A DNA stretch of 64,000 nucleotides from an uncultured Butyrivibrio sp. (GTDB taxonomy: Bacteria; Bacillota; Clostridia; Lachnospirales; Lachnospiraceae): the NCBI RefSeq assembly GCF_947169445.1, contig NZ_CAMVPU010000010.1, forward strand, positions 1 to 64,000, read 5' to 3'. The notes under the pieces were generated by a model. The model worked only from the letters and a program-made list of their open reading frames with translations. It had not been told where the DNA came from and did not search any database. Shown here piece by piece: positions 45,598 to 54,503 of this stretch; positions within the stretch are counted from its first letter, which is position 1; every line of letters begins with the position of its first letter. A program made the position numbers and the translations under genes.

Positions 45598-47370
45598 TTA
45601 ACTACTATACCTGTAAACTCTAGTCTCATAGGGGCGTAGATACCCCTTTTTGAGTTCAAGTTCATTTAACTCATTTTGAACATATTCAGCCATTTCCTCA
45701 ACTTTACTTTTTGAAACGCCATGAGCCTTTTCACTATGCTTTTTACTATGCTTTTTATCAGCTTTCAAATCCGGATAATTACACAACACCAGTTCTCCGT
45801 GGCGCCCTGCAAACTTCGCAGGTTTATGCGCTCTCACAGGCAGCCTGGAAAATGAGCATATAACCAAATAGCTTTCACCGTCAAGGCTTCTTTCGTACAT
45901 GTAAATGTTGTTATCCTTGGGGAAATGTTCTGTGTACTCGCCATAAATAAGCGTTTTCGAACTCTTTCTAAGTTCCAGACACTTCCTGTAAAAATTCAGG
46001 ATACTATTCTGATCTGCTTCTTCTCTTTTGACATTAACCTTCTTGTAATTGGGGTTAACATAAAACCAGGGCCTTGTCTTCGAAAAGCCTGCGTTTTCAG
46101 TATCATCCCACTGCATGGGAGTTCTGGCAGAATCTCTGCTGGATAAATGGATACGGTGAAGCCTTCGCTCCGGATCCTCCTTCAAGTGATAAGTATGATA
46201 ATTTGTTATAGACGAAACATCCACATACTGGTCAATTGACATGAGCTTTATATTCGTCATGCCAATCTCCTGCCCCTGATATATAAAGGGCGTTCCCTGC
46301 TGAAAGATGTAGCTAGCCGCCAGCATTGTGCCGCTTTCCCGCCAAAAGAGCTCGCTTCCGTATCTACTGATGATCCTTGGATGATCATGATTTTCCAGAT
46401 ATAGTGCGTTCCATCCTTTTCCCGCAAGCGCAGTCTGCCACTTGGTAAAAGCCTTTTTTAGCTTAGTTAAAGAAAAGGGCCTGTGGACATACTCTGTATA
46501 AAGACAGTCCGCCATCATATGGTCAAAAGAAAACATCATATCCAAAGACTTTGTGGGCCCTGTCAGATACTTCATGGCTGAGCTCACTGTTGTCATAGGG
46601 CCTTCTCCCAGCTGAAAGCAATCATAGTCATCGCATACCTTCCTGAACTCGGCAAGGTACTCATGAATATGGGGGCCATCCTTATAATAGGGCATTCCGT
46701 TTACAGCAGGCAAAAAAGGAAGTCCATTTGGAAGCCCTTCTGCCTTGGATATAAAGTTAATGACATCCTCTCTGAATCCGTCAACGCCCATATCAAGCCA
46801 AAAGCGCATGATACCTTTGACTTCTTCTCTTACCTTTGGGTTATCCATGTTAAGATCCGGCTGTTTTTTGGCAAAAATATGAAGGTAATACTGGCCTCTT
46901 TTTGTGTCATACTCCCAGGCTTCGCCTTCAAAAAGGCTCTTCCAGTTATTGGGTTTATCACGCCAGATATAATAATCGCTATACGGGTTATCTTTGCTCT
47001 TTCTGCTCTCCAAAAACCACTTGTGTTCATCGGAAGTGTGATTTACCACTAGATCCATTATCACTTTAAGACCAAGTGTATGGGCTTTGTTTAAAACTTT
47101 TTTAAACTGATCCAGGGTTCCGAAATCAGGATGAATATCTCTGTAATCAGAAATATCGTACCCATAATCAGCATTAGGTGAGGGATAGATCGGAGAAAAC
47201 CATATTCCGTCGACTCCAAGTGATTTAACATATTCCAGCTTATCATATACGCCATACAGATCGCCTATACCATCACCATTTCCATCTGCAAAGCTGCGAA
47301 CCCATATCTGGTAAAAGCTCATGGGCTTATACCAGTCTCTTATCTGTTTATCATATTCTTCGTTTTCCAT
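45598..47370 (-). CDS. GH13 alpha-glucosidase / oligo-1,6-glucosidase
   Basis: A 590-residue protein from ATG 47370 behind CGAGGAAAA. It has the GH13 regions: I DLVVNH, II GFREDVINF (catalytic Asp), III QLGEGPM (catalytic Glu), IV ENHDHPR. In region III and IV the usual GEMPG and NHDQPR are changed to GEGPM and NHDHPR, so specificity may differ from classical oligo-1,6-glucosidase. No signal peptide. It ends with a family-typical beta domain. The gene is 61 bp behind a GT4 glycosyltransferase and probably co-transcribed, which hints at cytoplasmic glucan or glycolipid turnover. Confidence 0.88.
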   Translation of the reverse strand: MENEEYDKQIRDWYKPMSFYQIWVRSFADGNGDGIGDLYGVYDKLEYVKSLGVDGIWFSPIYPSPNADYGYDISDYRDIHPDFGTLDQFKKVLNKAHTLGLKVIMDLVVNHTSDEHKWFLESRKSKDNPYSDYYIWRDKPNNWKSLFEGEAWEYDTKRGQYYLHIFAKKQPDLNMDNPKVREEVKGIMRFWLDMGVDGFREDVINFISKAEGLPNGLPFLPAVNGMPYYKDGPHIHEYLAEFRKVCDDYDCFQLGEGPMTTVSSAMKYLTGPTKSLDMMFSFDHMMADCLYTEYVHRPFSLTKLKKAFTKWQTALAGKGWNALYLENHDHPRIISRYGSELFWRESGTMLAASYIFQQGTPFIYQGQEIGMTNIKLMSIDQYVDVSSITNYHTYHLKEDPERRLHRIHLSSRDSARTPMQWDDTENAGFSKTRPWFYVNPNYKKVNVKREEADQNSILNFYRKCLELRKSSKTLIYGEYTEHFPKDNNIYMYERSLDGESYLVICSFSRLPVRAHKPAKFAGRHGELVLCNYPDLKADKKHSKKHSEKAHGVSKSKVEEMAEYVQNELNELELKKGYLRPYETRVYRYSS

Positions 47371-47431
47371 GATTTTTCCTCGATATGTTTTTATTCCTGT
47401 ATTAGGCTTCAAAGAATAAACTCATTAATTA

Positions 47432-49009
47432 TCAATTATCATCATATTTTTCGTCAGAATAATCACTTGTCAGATTTTCTTTTATTTTTCCCAAGCCCTC
47501 GTTTATATTACTCTTCAAGTTTTCAACATCATCTCTAATATCATTCTTGAAGTCTTCCACATTGTCCTTAATATCTTGGATATTTACCTTTACTTCATCA
47601 AGGAAATCCTCGTAGTTTTCTCTCATTCCCTCTACGAAGTCTTCATAATTTTCCTTTACATCCACTCTGAGCTCTCTTGGAAGGTCTACAAATACCTTCT
47701 GAGTGCCATTAAGAATAGTCGCCGCAGAATTCATAAGGTATTCAAAGCTCTGATGTTTGCGTATGCCAAGTTCTCCGGACACCGCAAGTTCATGAACTTC
47801 TTTATATCTGTCATAGCCAATTCTCACCGCCTGATCCCAGGAAATATAGATTTCATCCATAGCATTCTGACCTGCCACATGAAGCGCATCCAGGTCACTT
47901 CCTATCTTTTCCAAAAGAGCAGACATGCTATCAGCATTCTCCTCAATAAGGTAGCCGTTTCTGCCATCTGTAATTCCCTCTGCAGCGCAGGAGCCTTTAA
48001 TAAGGACACTGGCAAGACCGCAGGCTGCTGCCTCCCTTACCACGATGCCATTGGTATCATAGGTCGATGGGAAAAGAAACAGATCCGCTCTTGTATTCCA
48101 GACTCGAAGCCTTTCCCTGTCATGAATAGGCCCGGTAAAAATAACCTTTCCACTGTGCCCTGCCGCGCCATCAGTGTGGGTTAACTTTTCCTCCTGTCCT
48201 TCCTCCTGTGAATAAACATCCAGAGAAATGCCGTATTCTTTTACCTTATCCTGCATTTCTGCCGCATCAGCGCCGCCGCCCACAAAGACCATTCTAAAGT
48301 CCATTCCTTTTTCAGAAAGGATTTTCATGGCATCCACAATTATAGGCAGTCCCTTATACTTCATTATTCTTCCAACAAAAAGAAAAAGTGGCACGTTCTC
48401 AGGAATGTCATAGGAAGCATTTAGATTTTTTACCGCCTGCGAGTCTGCTCTTCCCTTTGGAAAGTCCACGCCATTAGGCATGACGCGAAGTTCTCCCTGA
48501 TATCCCAAAGAACGCAGATTTTCACCGGCTCCTTCCGAAACCACCCACACATCATCGCAGGCCTCAATATTGCTTATCATGGCCCTGATAGCTTCTTTTT
48601 TAAGAATACCTTCACCTACAGCTCTCGCAATATCAACATCGAACTTCGTGTGATATGTGAAAATAACCGGTGCCCCGGTTTCTTTTCTGAGAATCCTTGC
48701 CATAATTGCAGAAGCAGCCGGGCAATGAGTATGGATAATATCAGGCCTGCTCTCTGCCATCTGTGCGATTTCTCTGATAGCCAGCGGGTAACCGGTGCGA
48801 TATCCATGAACAAACTCCGTTGTATCAAAGCTTGGATATGCCACAACCTTATATGGATATCCGGTATAATTCGCATCCGGATATCTTGGAGTTCCTACAA
48901 CAACATTAGACTCAAGTTCTTTGGTAAGCACACTGCCATAGTTCATGACTACATTTGCAACTCCATCTATTACAGGTGGAAATGAATCATTTAATAAACA
49001 GATATTCAT
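47432..49009 (-). CDS. GT4 glycosyltransferase with C-terminal 11-residue amphipathic repeats
   Basis: A 525-residue protein from ATG 49009 behind GAGAGGG. The first 440 residues are a GT4 glycosyltransferase: LNDSFPPVIDGVANVV at the start, LFVGRIMKYKG, the nucleotide-sugar motif ending EAAACGLASVLI. It resembles diacylglycerol glucosyltransferases. Residues about 453-513 form five to six 11-residue repeats rich in Glu/Asp/Lys/Asn with hydrophobic residues at spaced positions (ENYEDFVEGMR, ENYEDFLDEVK), a pattern of an amphipathic helix lying on a membrane, as in apolipoproteins. A glycolipid-synthesising enzyme that anchors to the membrane by this tail is the simplest reading. Confidence 0.85.
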   Translation of the reverse strand: MNICLLNDSFPPVIDGVANVVMNYGSVLTKELESNVVVGTPRYPDANYTGYPYKVVAYPSFDTTEFVHGYRTGYPLAIREIAQMAESRPDIIHTHCPAASAIMARILRKETGAPVIFTYHTKFDVDIARAVGEGILKKEAIRAMISNIEACDDVWVVSEGAGENLRSLGYQGELRVMPNGVDFPKGRADSQAVKNLNASYDIPENVPLFLFVGRIMKYKGLPIIVDAMKILSEKGMDFRMVFVGGGADAAEMQDKVKEYGISLDVYSQEEGQEEKLTHTDGAAGHSGKVIFTGPIHDRERLRVWNTRADLFLFPSTYDTNGIVVREAAACGLASVLIKGSCAAEGITDGRNGYLIEENADSMSALLEKIGSDLDALHVAGQNAMDEIYISWDQAVRIGYDRYKEVHELAVSGELGIRKHQSFEYLMNSAATILNGTQKVFVDLPRELRVDVKENYEDFVEGMRENYEDFLDEVKVNIQDIKDNVEDFKNDIRDDVENLKSNINEGLGKIKENLTSDYSDEKYDDN

Positions 49010-49065
49010 CTTTTCCCTCTCCATCTAAAAATATGCTGTCATACAACAGGTTTTGTTATTATTAC

Positions 49066-50115
49066 TCATTCTGCTGACTTTATTGCCCATCTTAGCTTCG
49101 TTGATTTACTTCTGGGATTCAACCTGCATTCTTCTGCTGAAGGTCTTATTACATCCTCGGATATCTCGCTGTATAATCCTGCTTTTTTTAATTCTTTAAA
49201 GGATTTCTTGACCAGTCTGTCCTCCCCCGAATGGAAGGTCAGTATGGCAACTCTGGCACCGGGATTAAGGATCCCCGGCAATTTATCAAGGAACGAATAG
49301 AGAACCTCAAATTCACTGTTAACATCTATTCGAAGCGCCTGAAATACTCTGGCACAACTTTTTTTAATGGTCTGAGCCTTTTCCTCTTTAGGAACTTTCC
49401 ACAATGCATCCTCAATGGCCTTTCTAAGGGCCGTTGTCGTATCCATGGGATCACCTTTTTTCATAAGAGAAAAGACCTTATCGGCAATTTCCTGCGCATA
49501 TGGCTCATCAGAGTTCTCCAAGAGCATTCCCACAAACTCTTCCCTTGTAATATTATGAAGCCTTTGCGCAGCTGATTCTCCATGCTCGGGATCAAGTCGA
49601 AGATCCAAAGGCCCATCAATTTTATAAGAAAAGCCTCTGCTGGGATCGTCTATCTGCATGGAGGAAACGCCAAGATCTGCCAGAACGAAATCAAACTTTC
49701 CTGTCTCTTTTGCCACATGGTCTATATTGGCGAAATTCGTCTGAATGAATCTAAAAACATCCTCACCAAAGCCGGCATTTCGAAGACGTTCTATCGTCTT
49801 TTTTGATTCTATAGGATCCACATCAAGACCGTAAATGCAGCCCTGTCCGCCCAGTTTTTCCAGCATTTTCCTGGTATGCCCACCGTATCCAAGGGTACAG
49901 TCAAGGCCCTGCTCGCCCGGCTGTATTTTGAGCACATCAAGTATTTCCTGTACCATGATGGAAATATGCATTCCGGCAGGTGTTGAGCCCTTAGAAATAA
50001 CGTGAGCTACTGTGTCAGCGTACTTTTCAGGGTTCTGCTCTTTATATTTTTCTTCAAACTTCTTAGGATATTTACCAGAGTAATGAACTCTGCGCTTATG
50101 CTTATTTTCTTCCAA
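49066..50115 (-). CDS. rsmH: 16S rRNA m4C1402 methyltransferase RsmH (paralogue type, TTG start)
   Basis: A 349-residue protein with SAM-binding LDCTLGYGGHTRKML, DLGVSS and the C-terminal NPRSKSTKLRWA. It has a basic 45-residue N-terminal extension (KRRVHYSGKYPKKFEEKY) missing in ordinary RsmH. The start is TTG 50115 behind AAGGAAAAG; the next ATG is 48 codons later. It lies outside a division cluster (no mraZ, ftsL or pbp nearby), so this is probably a second RsmH copy, as seen in Lachnospiraceae. Confidence 0.85.
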   Translation of the reverse strand: MEENKHKRRVHYSGKYPKKFEEKYKEQNPEKYADTVAHVISKGSTPAGMHISIMVQEILDVLKIQPGEQGLDCTLGYGGHTRKMLEKLGGQGCIYGLDVDPIESKKTIERLRNAGFGEDVFRFIQTNFANIDHVAKETGKFDFVLADLGVSSMQIDDPSRGFSYKIDGPLDLRLDPEHGESAAQRLHNITREEFVGMLLENSDEPYAQEIADKVFSLMKKGDPMDTTTALRKAIEDALWKVPKEEKAQTIKKSCARVFQALRIDVNSEFEVLYSFLDKLPGILNPGARVAILTFHSGEDRLVKKSFKELKKAGLYSEISEDVIRPSAEECRLNPRSKSTKLRWAIKSAE

Positions 50116-50224
50116 AATATTCTTTTCCTTCTATATCTCTATGATTATTGTCTCACATATCAGTTTATCACAGTTTCGTAGAACAAAACAAAGACTCGCT
50201 TCCAGCGCGAAAACTACTGCATCA

Positions 50225-50263
50225 AAAACGCATGTAAGGATTTCTGTTCCTCACATGCGTTTT
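50225..50263. terminator. Hairpin terminator
   Basis: AAAACGCATGT pairs with ACATGCGTTTT, with an extra GGA/TCC pairing in the loop. It lies between the glycerate kinase remnant and rsmH. Confidence 0.85.
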
Positions 50264-50284
50264 ACTATTCAACCATTATATCAT

Positions 50285-50613
50285 TCAAGAAATCAGCACC
50301 ACCGCAACATCGTTTACGTTTGTTCCGGTTGGTCCTGTGATAATAAGACCATCCGCTGCCTTTAATGCATTATATGCATCATTGTTATCCAGATAAGTAT
50401 GGATTTCCATACCCTTTTCTCTAAGTGCAGCTACCGTATCACCATCAGCATAGCCTCCGGCTGCCATGCTGCCTTTCCTGCTGCCACCAGAACAACCTTA
50501 CCCGGTCCTTTCTTAAAATCCTTCAAAGCTCTCTTTACCGCTTCATCAGGGAGAACAGCCTGAATTGATTTTTGTATTATTGTATCTGCATCTTTTTTCA
50601 AATTATGGTTCAT
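50285..50613 (-). pseudogene. Glycerate 2-kinase remnant (internal deletion and frameshift)
   Basis: The start at 50613 (GGGAG upstream) reads MNHNLKKDADTIIQKSIQAV and continues to VVLVAAGKAAW, the N-terminus of GckA-type glycerate kinase. Near 50465-50475 it jumps, in another frame, to AAGGYADGDTVAALREKG and TGPTGTNVNDVAVVLI, the C-terminal MOFRL end. A full family member is about 420 residues, so some 300 codons are missing. The join lies at repeated GCAGC/GGCAGC, consistent with a deletion between short repeats. It should make no active enzyme. Confidence 0.85.
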
Positions 50614-50660
50614 GAAAAAATCTCCCAAAATCAGTGAAGGAACGAGTTCCCCTGCACAGG

Positions 50661-51470
50661 TTATTTTGCCAGCTCCCAGAAAGCAACAGCACTGCAGGCT
50701 GCAACATTTAATGAGTCAACGCCATGAGCCATAGGGATCTTGACACAATAGTCACAGGAACTGATTGTTTCAGGAAGAAGACCATCACCTTCAGCCCCAA
50801 GAAAAACAGCCAGTTTCTCAGCCGTTTTCAGTTCGTTGTCATTAATATCTTTTGTGTCATTTCTAAGAGCCATGGCCACTGTTTTAAAGCCAAGAGTTCT
50901 TAGAGTTTCAATCTCTGCTCCCTCCGGAAGATAAGTCCATGGAATCTGGAACACCGTACCCATACTGACTCTTGCAGCCCGGCGATACAACGGATCTGTG
51001 CACCCACTTGTAAAAAGAACTGCATCCATCCCCAGAGCTGCTGCGCTTCTTACAATTGCACCCAGATTAGTAGGGTTTGTAACGTTTTCAAGAACAGCAA
51101 TTCTTCTGGCATTTTGTGTTAGCTCTGCCACTTCCGGAAGCTCTTTTCTGCGCATCGCACATAGAACACCTCTGGTTAAATGAAAGCCTGTAATCTTTGT
51201 GAGGACTGAAGATTCTGCTATGTAAACCGGTACGTTGCAACATCTTTCTATTATCTCTTCCGCCTCTTTTTCTGTCTGATTTTTTTCAAGCAAAAGAGAA
51301 ATTGGCTCATATCCCGCATCCAGTGCTCGTCCAATGACCTTTGGACTTTCCGCAATAAAGATTCCAAGGTCCGGCTCATTTATATGGCATAACTGGTTTT
51401 CCGAGAACTGGTGATATATTTGCAGCTTAGGATCATCCAAGTCCATTACTTCAATGAATTTTAATGACAT
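50661..51470 (-). CDS. TrmH/SpoU family RNA 2'-O-methyltransferase
   Basis: A 269-residue protein from ATG 51470 behind GGAG; an upstream ATG (51482) overlaps the previous stop. It has the SPOUT motifs NVTNPTNLGAIVRSAAALG (motif 1), LGAEGDGL (motif 2) and KIPMAHGVDSLNVAACSAV (motif 3), the trefoil knot. The N-terminal domain (about 1-90) is a substrate-binding L7Ae-like part. It methylates a ribose in rRNA or tRNA; the target is not readable. It overlaps the PHP gene, so they are co-transcribed. Confidence 0.92.
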   Translation of the reverse strand: MSLKFIEVMDLDDPKLQIYHQFSENQLCHINEPDLGIFIAESPKVIGRALDAGYEPISLLLEKNQTEKEAEEIIERCCNVPVYIAESSVLTKITGFHLTRGVLCAMRRKELPEVAELTQNARRIAVLENVTNPTNLGAIVRSAAALGMDAVLFTSGCTDPLYRRAARVSMGTVFQIPWTYLPEGAEIETLRTLGFKTVAMALRNDTKDINDNELKTAEKLAVFLGAEGDGLLPETISSCDYCVKIPMAHGVDSLNVAACSAVAFWELAK

Positions 51471-51482
51471 ATTATGCTCCAT

Positions 51483-52253
51483 TCAATGTACGATTACAGG
51501 AAGTGTCTCCCTCTGCGAAATTTCCACAAGCGGTTTTTCTTCTGCCACCGACTTAAATGAAAATCCCTCTTCATCAATGTTTCTTACAAAGACAGGTGTT
51601 CCTTCACCTGCCATAAAGCCCTTTACAAAATCCTGAATTGAATCAAGCTTGTACGGAAAGCTCATGCCTCCATAATGTTTCTGATTAAGATGATGAATGT
51701 CAGAGCCTGCCGACATCAAGAAACCATGTTCCAATCCATACTGATAACAGAGCGCGTTCTGATAATCCGGATTTTCTGCGTTAAAGCCTTCCGATCCATC
51801 TACATCGTAAGGCGCAAGATGAATAGCACTTAAATAGCCTCTTTCTCTGTAGGGATGAGCCTGAAGCATTATTCCTCCTACTGCATTTACAGCCGCATGA
51901 AGTTCCTGCCTCGTCATATCAAGTATTTCCGGTGTCCTTAGGAGCCACTCTTTATCTATTCCATACAGAAGGTATTCATCTCCCTGAAAGCATGCCTCTA
52001 TTCCGAAAAACACCTGAAAATCAGTTCCTTTTGCCGCTTCAAGCGCATGTTCGTAGCCCTTGCAATACAGCTCCACCCACTCATTCCACGGCAAATGCCT
52101 CGGAACTGCTGTATTTCCGTTATAAAAATGGTCAGTGACAATCATGCCGCTGTAACCAATCCTTTTCATATGCTCAATATATTCTTTTCCCGGCGTATCG
52201 GAGCAGGCGCTTCCTTCTATTGTGTGAAGATGGGTTTCGTAAATATATTCCAT
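51483..52253 (-). CDS. PHP-domain metal-dependent phosphoesterase
   Basis: A 256-residue protein with PHP motifs: ETHLHTIEGSACS (motif I), VTDHFYN (motif II), a middle FFGIEAC (motif III) and MSAGSDIHH (motif IV). These His/Asp residues bind metals. Related proteins are trypanosomal-type PHP hydrolases or histidinol phosphatases; the substrate is unknown. ATG 52253 follows AAAGGAA. It overlaps the TrmH frame, 13 bases by ATG choice. Confidence 0.85.
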   Translation of the reverse strand: MEYIYETHLHTIEGSACSDTPGKEYIEHMKRIGYSGMIVTDHFYNGNTAVPRHLPWNEWVELYCKGYEHALEAAKGTDFQVFFGIEACFQGDEYLLYGIDKEWLLRTPEILDMTRQELHAAVNAVGGIMLQAHPYRERGYLSAIHLAPYDVDGSEGFNAENPDYQNALCYQYGLEHGFLMSAGSDIHHLNQKHYGGMSFPYKLDSIQDFVKGFMAGEGTPVFVRNIDEEGFSFKSVAEEKPLVEISQRETLPVIVH

Positions 52254-52372
52254 GGTAAGTTCCTTTTATTATTTGATATTCTCTTTTGCTATTATAGCTA
52301 AGTACTACAAATAAACCTACCCCATAGTGTAAACAGATTTCTACTTTTTTCTCGACCTTCATAAAATCTTAA

Positions 52373-52732
52373 GAATCTGATTCTCATAGCAAAAACCTTC
52401 AGGAGATGCTAGAATATATAGTATCAGGAAAGAAACCAGCCAATCCAAATTCTGATATAGATGAAGTTGATAATATCGTTACCAAAATCAAGAGCAAGAA
52501 AGAGGTAACCACAGAATATATGAGATGGTTTGATGAGAAAAGATCTATAGAACGTCAGGAAAGATTTGAAATTGCACGTTCAACAATTCGTTTTGACCGT
52601 TCAGAGAATATTATGCCCGAGGCAACTCGCAGGCGCCTTTTAGCTATGGGACTTGAAAACGATGACATTGATGACCTCCTTGCTGAAATCGATGCAGAAG
52701 AACTAGTTTCTGAGCCAACACCGAATCAGTAA
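52373..52732 (+). pseudogene. C-terminal remnant of an Rpn-type (PD-(D/E)XK) nuclease/transposase gene
   Basis: The open frame continues upstream from ATG 52406 to a stop at 52370. The peptide VDNIVTKIKSKKEVTTEYMRWF and the following charged helix resemble the C-terminal tail of Rpn-family recombination-promoting nucleases common in Lachnospiraceae. The catalytic N-terminal domain is missing, and the ATG at 52406 has GGAG directly adjacent without spacing, so it is unlikely to be a true start. The family call is from memory of tail sequences and is tentative. Confidence 0.5.
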
Positions 52733-52813
52733 CTTTTTAATTCAGATATAAGAGGCCGTAATCATAAACAATATTCATAAAAATTTGTTACTAGTGTGCT
52801 GACTCGTTCATCT

Positions 52814-52930
52814 TTAATCAAATTGTGCAGGATATGGATTTATATGCAAGGATGAAAATCGAAGGCAATGCGGGCATTGTCAAGATTTTCAGACGAAGCA
52901 TATGAATTCATATACAAGCAATTTGGTTAA
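52814..52930. repeat. 117 bp near-perfect palindromic element
   Basis: TTAATCAAATTG at 52814 matches the reverse of CAATTTGGTTAA at the right end. Arms continue inward through GATATGGATTTATATGC/GCATATGAATTCATATAC and GAAAATC/GATTTTC to a centre CAATGC-GG-GCATTG (52866-52879). The remainder of the gap 52740-53092 is AT-rich with no coding frame. Confidence 0.8.
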
Positions 52931-53092
52931 TATGGGATTGATAATAAATGTTCCATTTTGGGTGCTAAATTTTTGATGTTTAGTGTTATTGTAAAAATTT
53001 ATCAATCAGCAAATATCAGTAAAATCATTTAAGACATTTATGGGAACTTCTCTTAGTAGGTCCTAGTAGATTTTAGTTCATAAATGCAGATA

Positions 53093-53126
53093 AAAAGGTT
53101 GTGCCAAATATTAAGCACAACCTTTT
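53093..53126 (-). terminator. Hairpin terminator
   Basis: Perfect 12-bp arms AAAAGGTTGTGC/GCACAACCTTTT around a ten-base loop, 30 bases past the stop of the 53157 gene. Confidence 0.88.
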
Positions 53127-53156
53127 ATCAGACTTATAAATGTTCTTTATCTATTA

Positions 53157-54458
53157 TCAGAAATCGAAGAATCCTGCATAGCCATGTTTGTAAAGAAGAT
53201 ACATTGCTTCTCCCCTCATGGTATCATGAACATAGTATGATACCGGGTCCATTACACCATTTTGTATCATCTTGTTTCTTGTAGAAGAAGAGCCGCCGAA
53301 TCCCATTCCGGCATTAGACCATGACCTTGTTTCAGGAGTAGAACCACACGCTCCTACTGCTACAAATACAAGGAACCAGAAAATGGCATCACCGAAGAAA
53401 CTCTTTATTCCAAGTAGAATCTTATAACCTACAAATCCTACTACTGCAAATATAAGGAGCATAATGATTTTTTTGATTGCTCTTTTTTCTGATACATGGT
53501 AATTGTAAATACTCTTTACTCCAAGTTTCTTTGCAATCTTAAACTTTAGATGATCTGATGCGATTGCCTGTGCTACATAGTAGGCAGCAGCGTAGAAGCC
53601 TTCTTTCTTTGCGGCTGAATACGCCTCTCGTATAGGGCTGCCTGTTTGCTTGAAATGTTTGTATGTCACATCGACAGCGAGTTTATCATCATAGTCATGT
53701 TGACCTTCTTCAAAAAGAGTTTTACATATCTTCATATCATTTAAGAAAGGCGTTGCATCTTCCTTGGAGATATAGTTGTCTGCCTGTAGCCAGGATGCCC
53801 AGGTTGTGATTACGTAGGGTATTATAACTAACTCGGGATTCATGCTGCACCATTCCATGGCTGGTAATTCCGGGATTCTTTTCCCTTCCTTTGCTCTGTC
53901 GTAGATGGTCTTGCTCATATCTAAGAGCTTGTCGTACCTTTTATAGTCATAAGGTATGTATTTTGTCAACTGATCAAAGGATTGTGTCTCTGCAAAGAAA
54001 GCCAGTGCCAGTCTGTGATATGTTTCTGTATTTGTTGTCTTTTTAAGAATGGTCTTAAAAATAGGATCTCTCATTGCATAGTAGAAATTATACAGTGATG
54101 TTACTTCTGCCCTGTAGGTTATCTTGTAATAGTATTCCCTTACTATATATCTCATTACCAGATATGAGATATGTGGGCTGCATTTATCTTCTGATATCTT
54201 ATGCAGAAGTGGCATGAGATCGTCGTTTGTTATTTCCTCTGTGAGTTCCTCTGAATTATAAATCTGTTTGCCGATACTGTAGAGTCTGATCGCATATTGT
54301 ACATTCTGAGTGAACTTGTCAGGATCATCTTCCCTGTGGTCATTATCCATCATGATAAGAAAATCTTCCGTGATGGCTCTGTGTGCTTCGCTGATAGTCA
54401 GCTCAAAACGTCCTTCTGCGGTGTTTGCGACTATCATTCCATCTATCATTTCAAGCAT
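53157..54458 (-). CDS. Hypothetical membrane protein
   Basis: A 433-residue protein of unknown function. The first 320 residues are a soluble, helix-rich region that could be tetratricopeptide-like (alternating helices such as YHRLALAFFAETQS, FYAAAYYVAQAIAS) but no clear repeat is seen. Two hydrophobic helices (about 335-352 and 357-376) follow, then a Gly/Ser-rich stretch and a final YLLYKHGYAGFFDF. ATG 54458 follows AAGGAGG. It has a strong own promoter and terminator and is monocistronic. Confidence 0.65.
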   Translation of the reverse strand: MLEMIDGMIVANTAEGRFELTISEAHRAITEDFLIMMDNDHREDDPDKFTQNVQYAIRLYSIGKQIYNSEELTEEITNDDLMPLLHKISEDKCSPHISYLVMRYIVREYYYKITYRAEVTSLYNFYYAMRDPIFKTILKKTTNTETYHRLALAFFAETQSFDQLTKYIPYDYKRYDKLLDMSKTIYDRAKEGKRIPELPAMEWCSMNPELVIIPYVITTWASWLQADNYISKEDATPFLNDMKICKTLFEEGQHDYDDKLAVDVTYKHFKQTGSPIREAYSAAKKEGFYAAAYYVAQAIASDHLKFKIAKKLGVKSIYNYHVSEKRAIKKIIMLLIFAVVGFVGYKILLGIKSFFGDAIFWFLVFVAVGACGSTPETRSWSNAGMGFGGSSSTRNKMIQNGVMDPVSYYVHDTMRGEAMYLLYKHGYAGFFDF

Positions 54459-54503
54459 ATTATACCTCCTTGCTTAAAACTCAATATGTGTCTCCTTTTT
54501 CAT

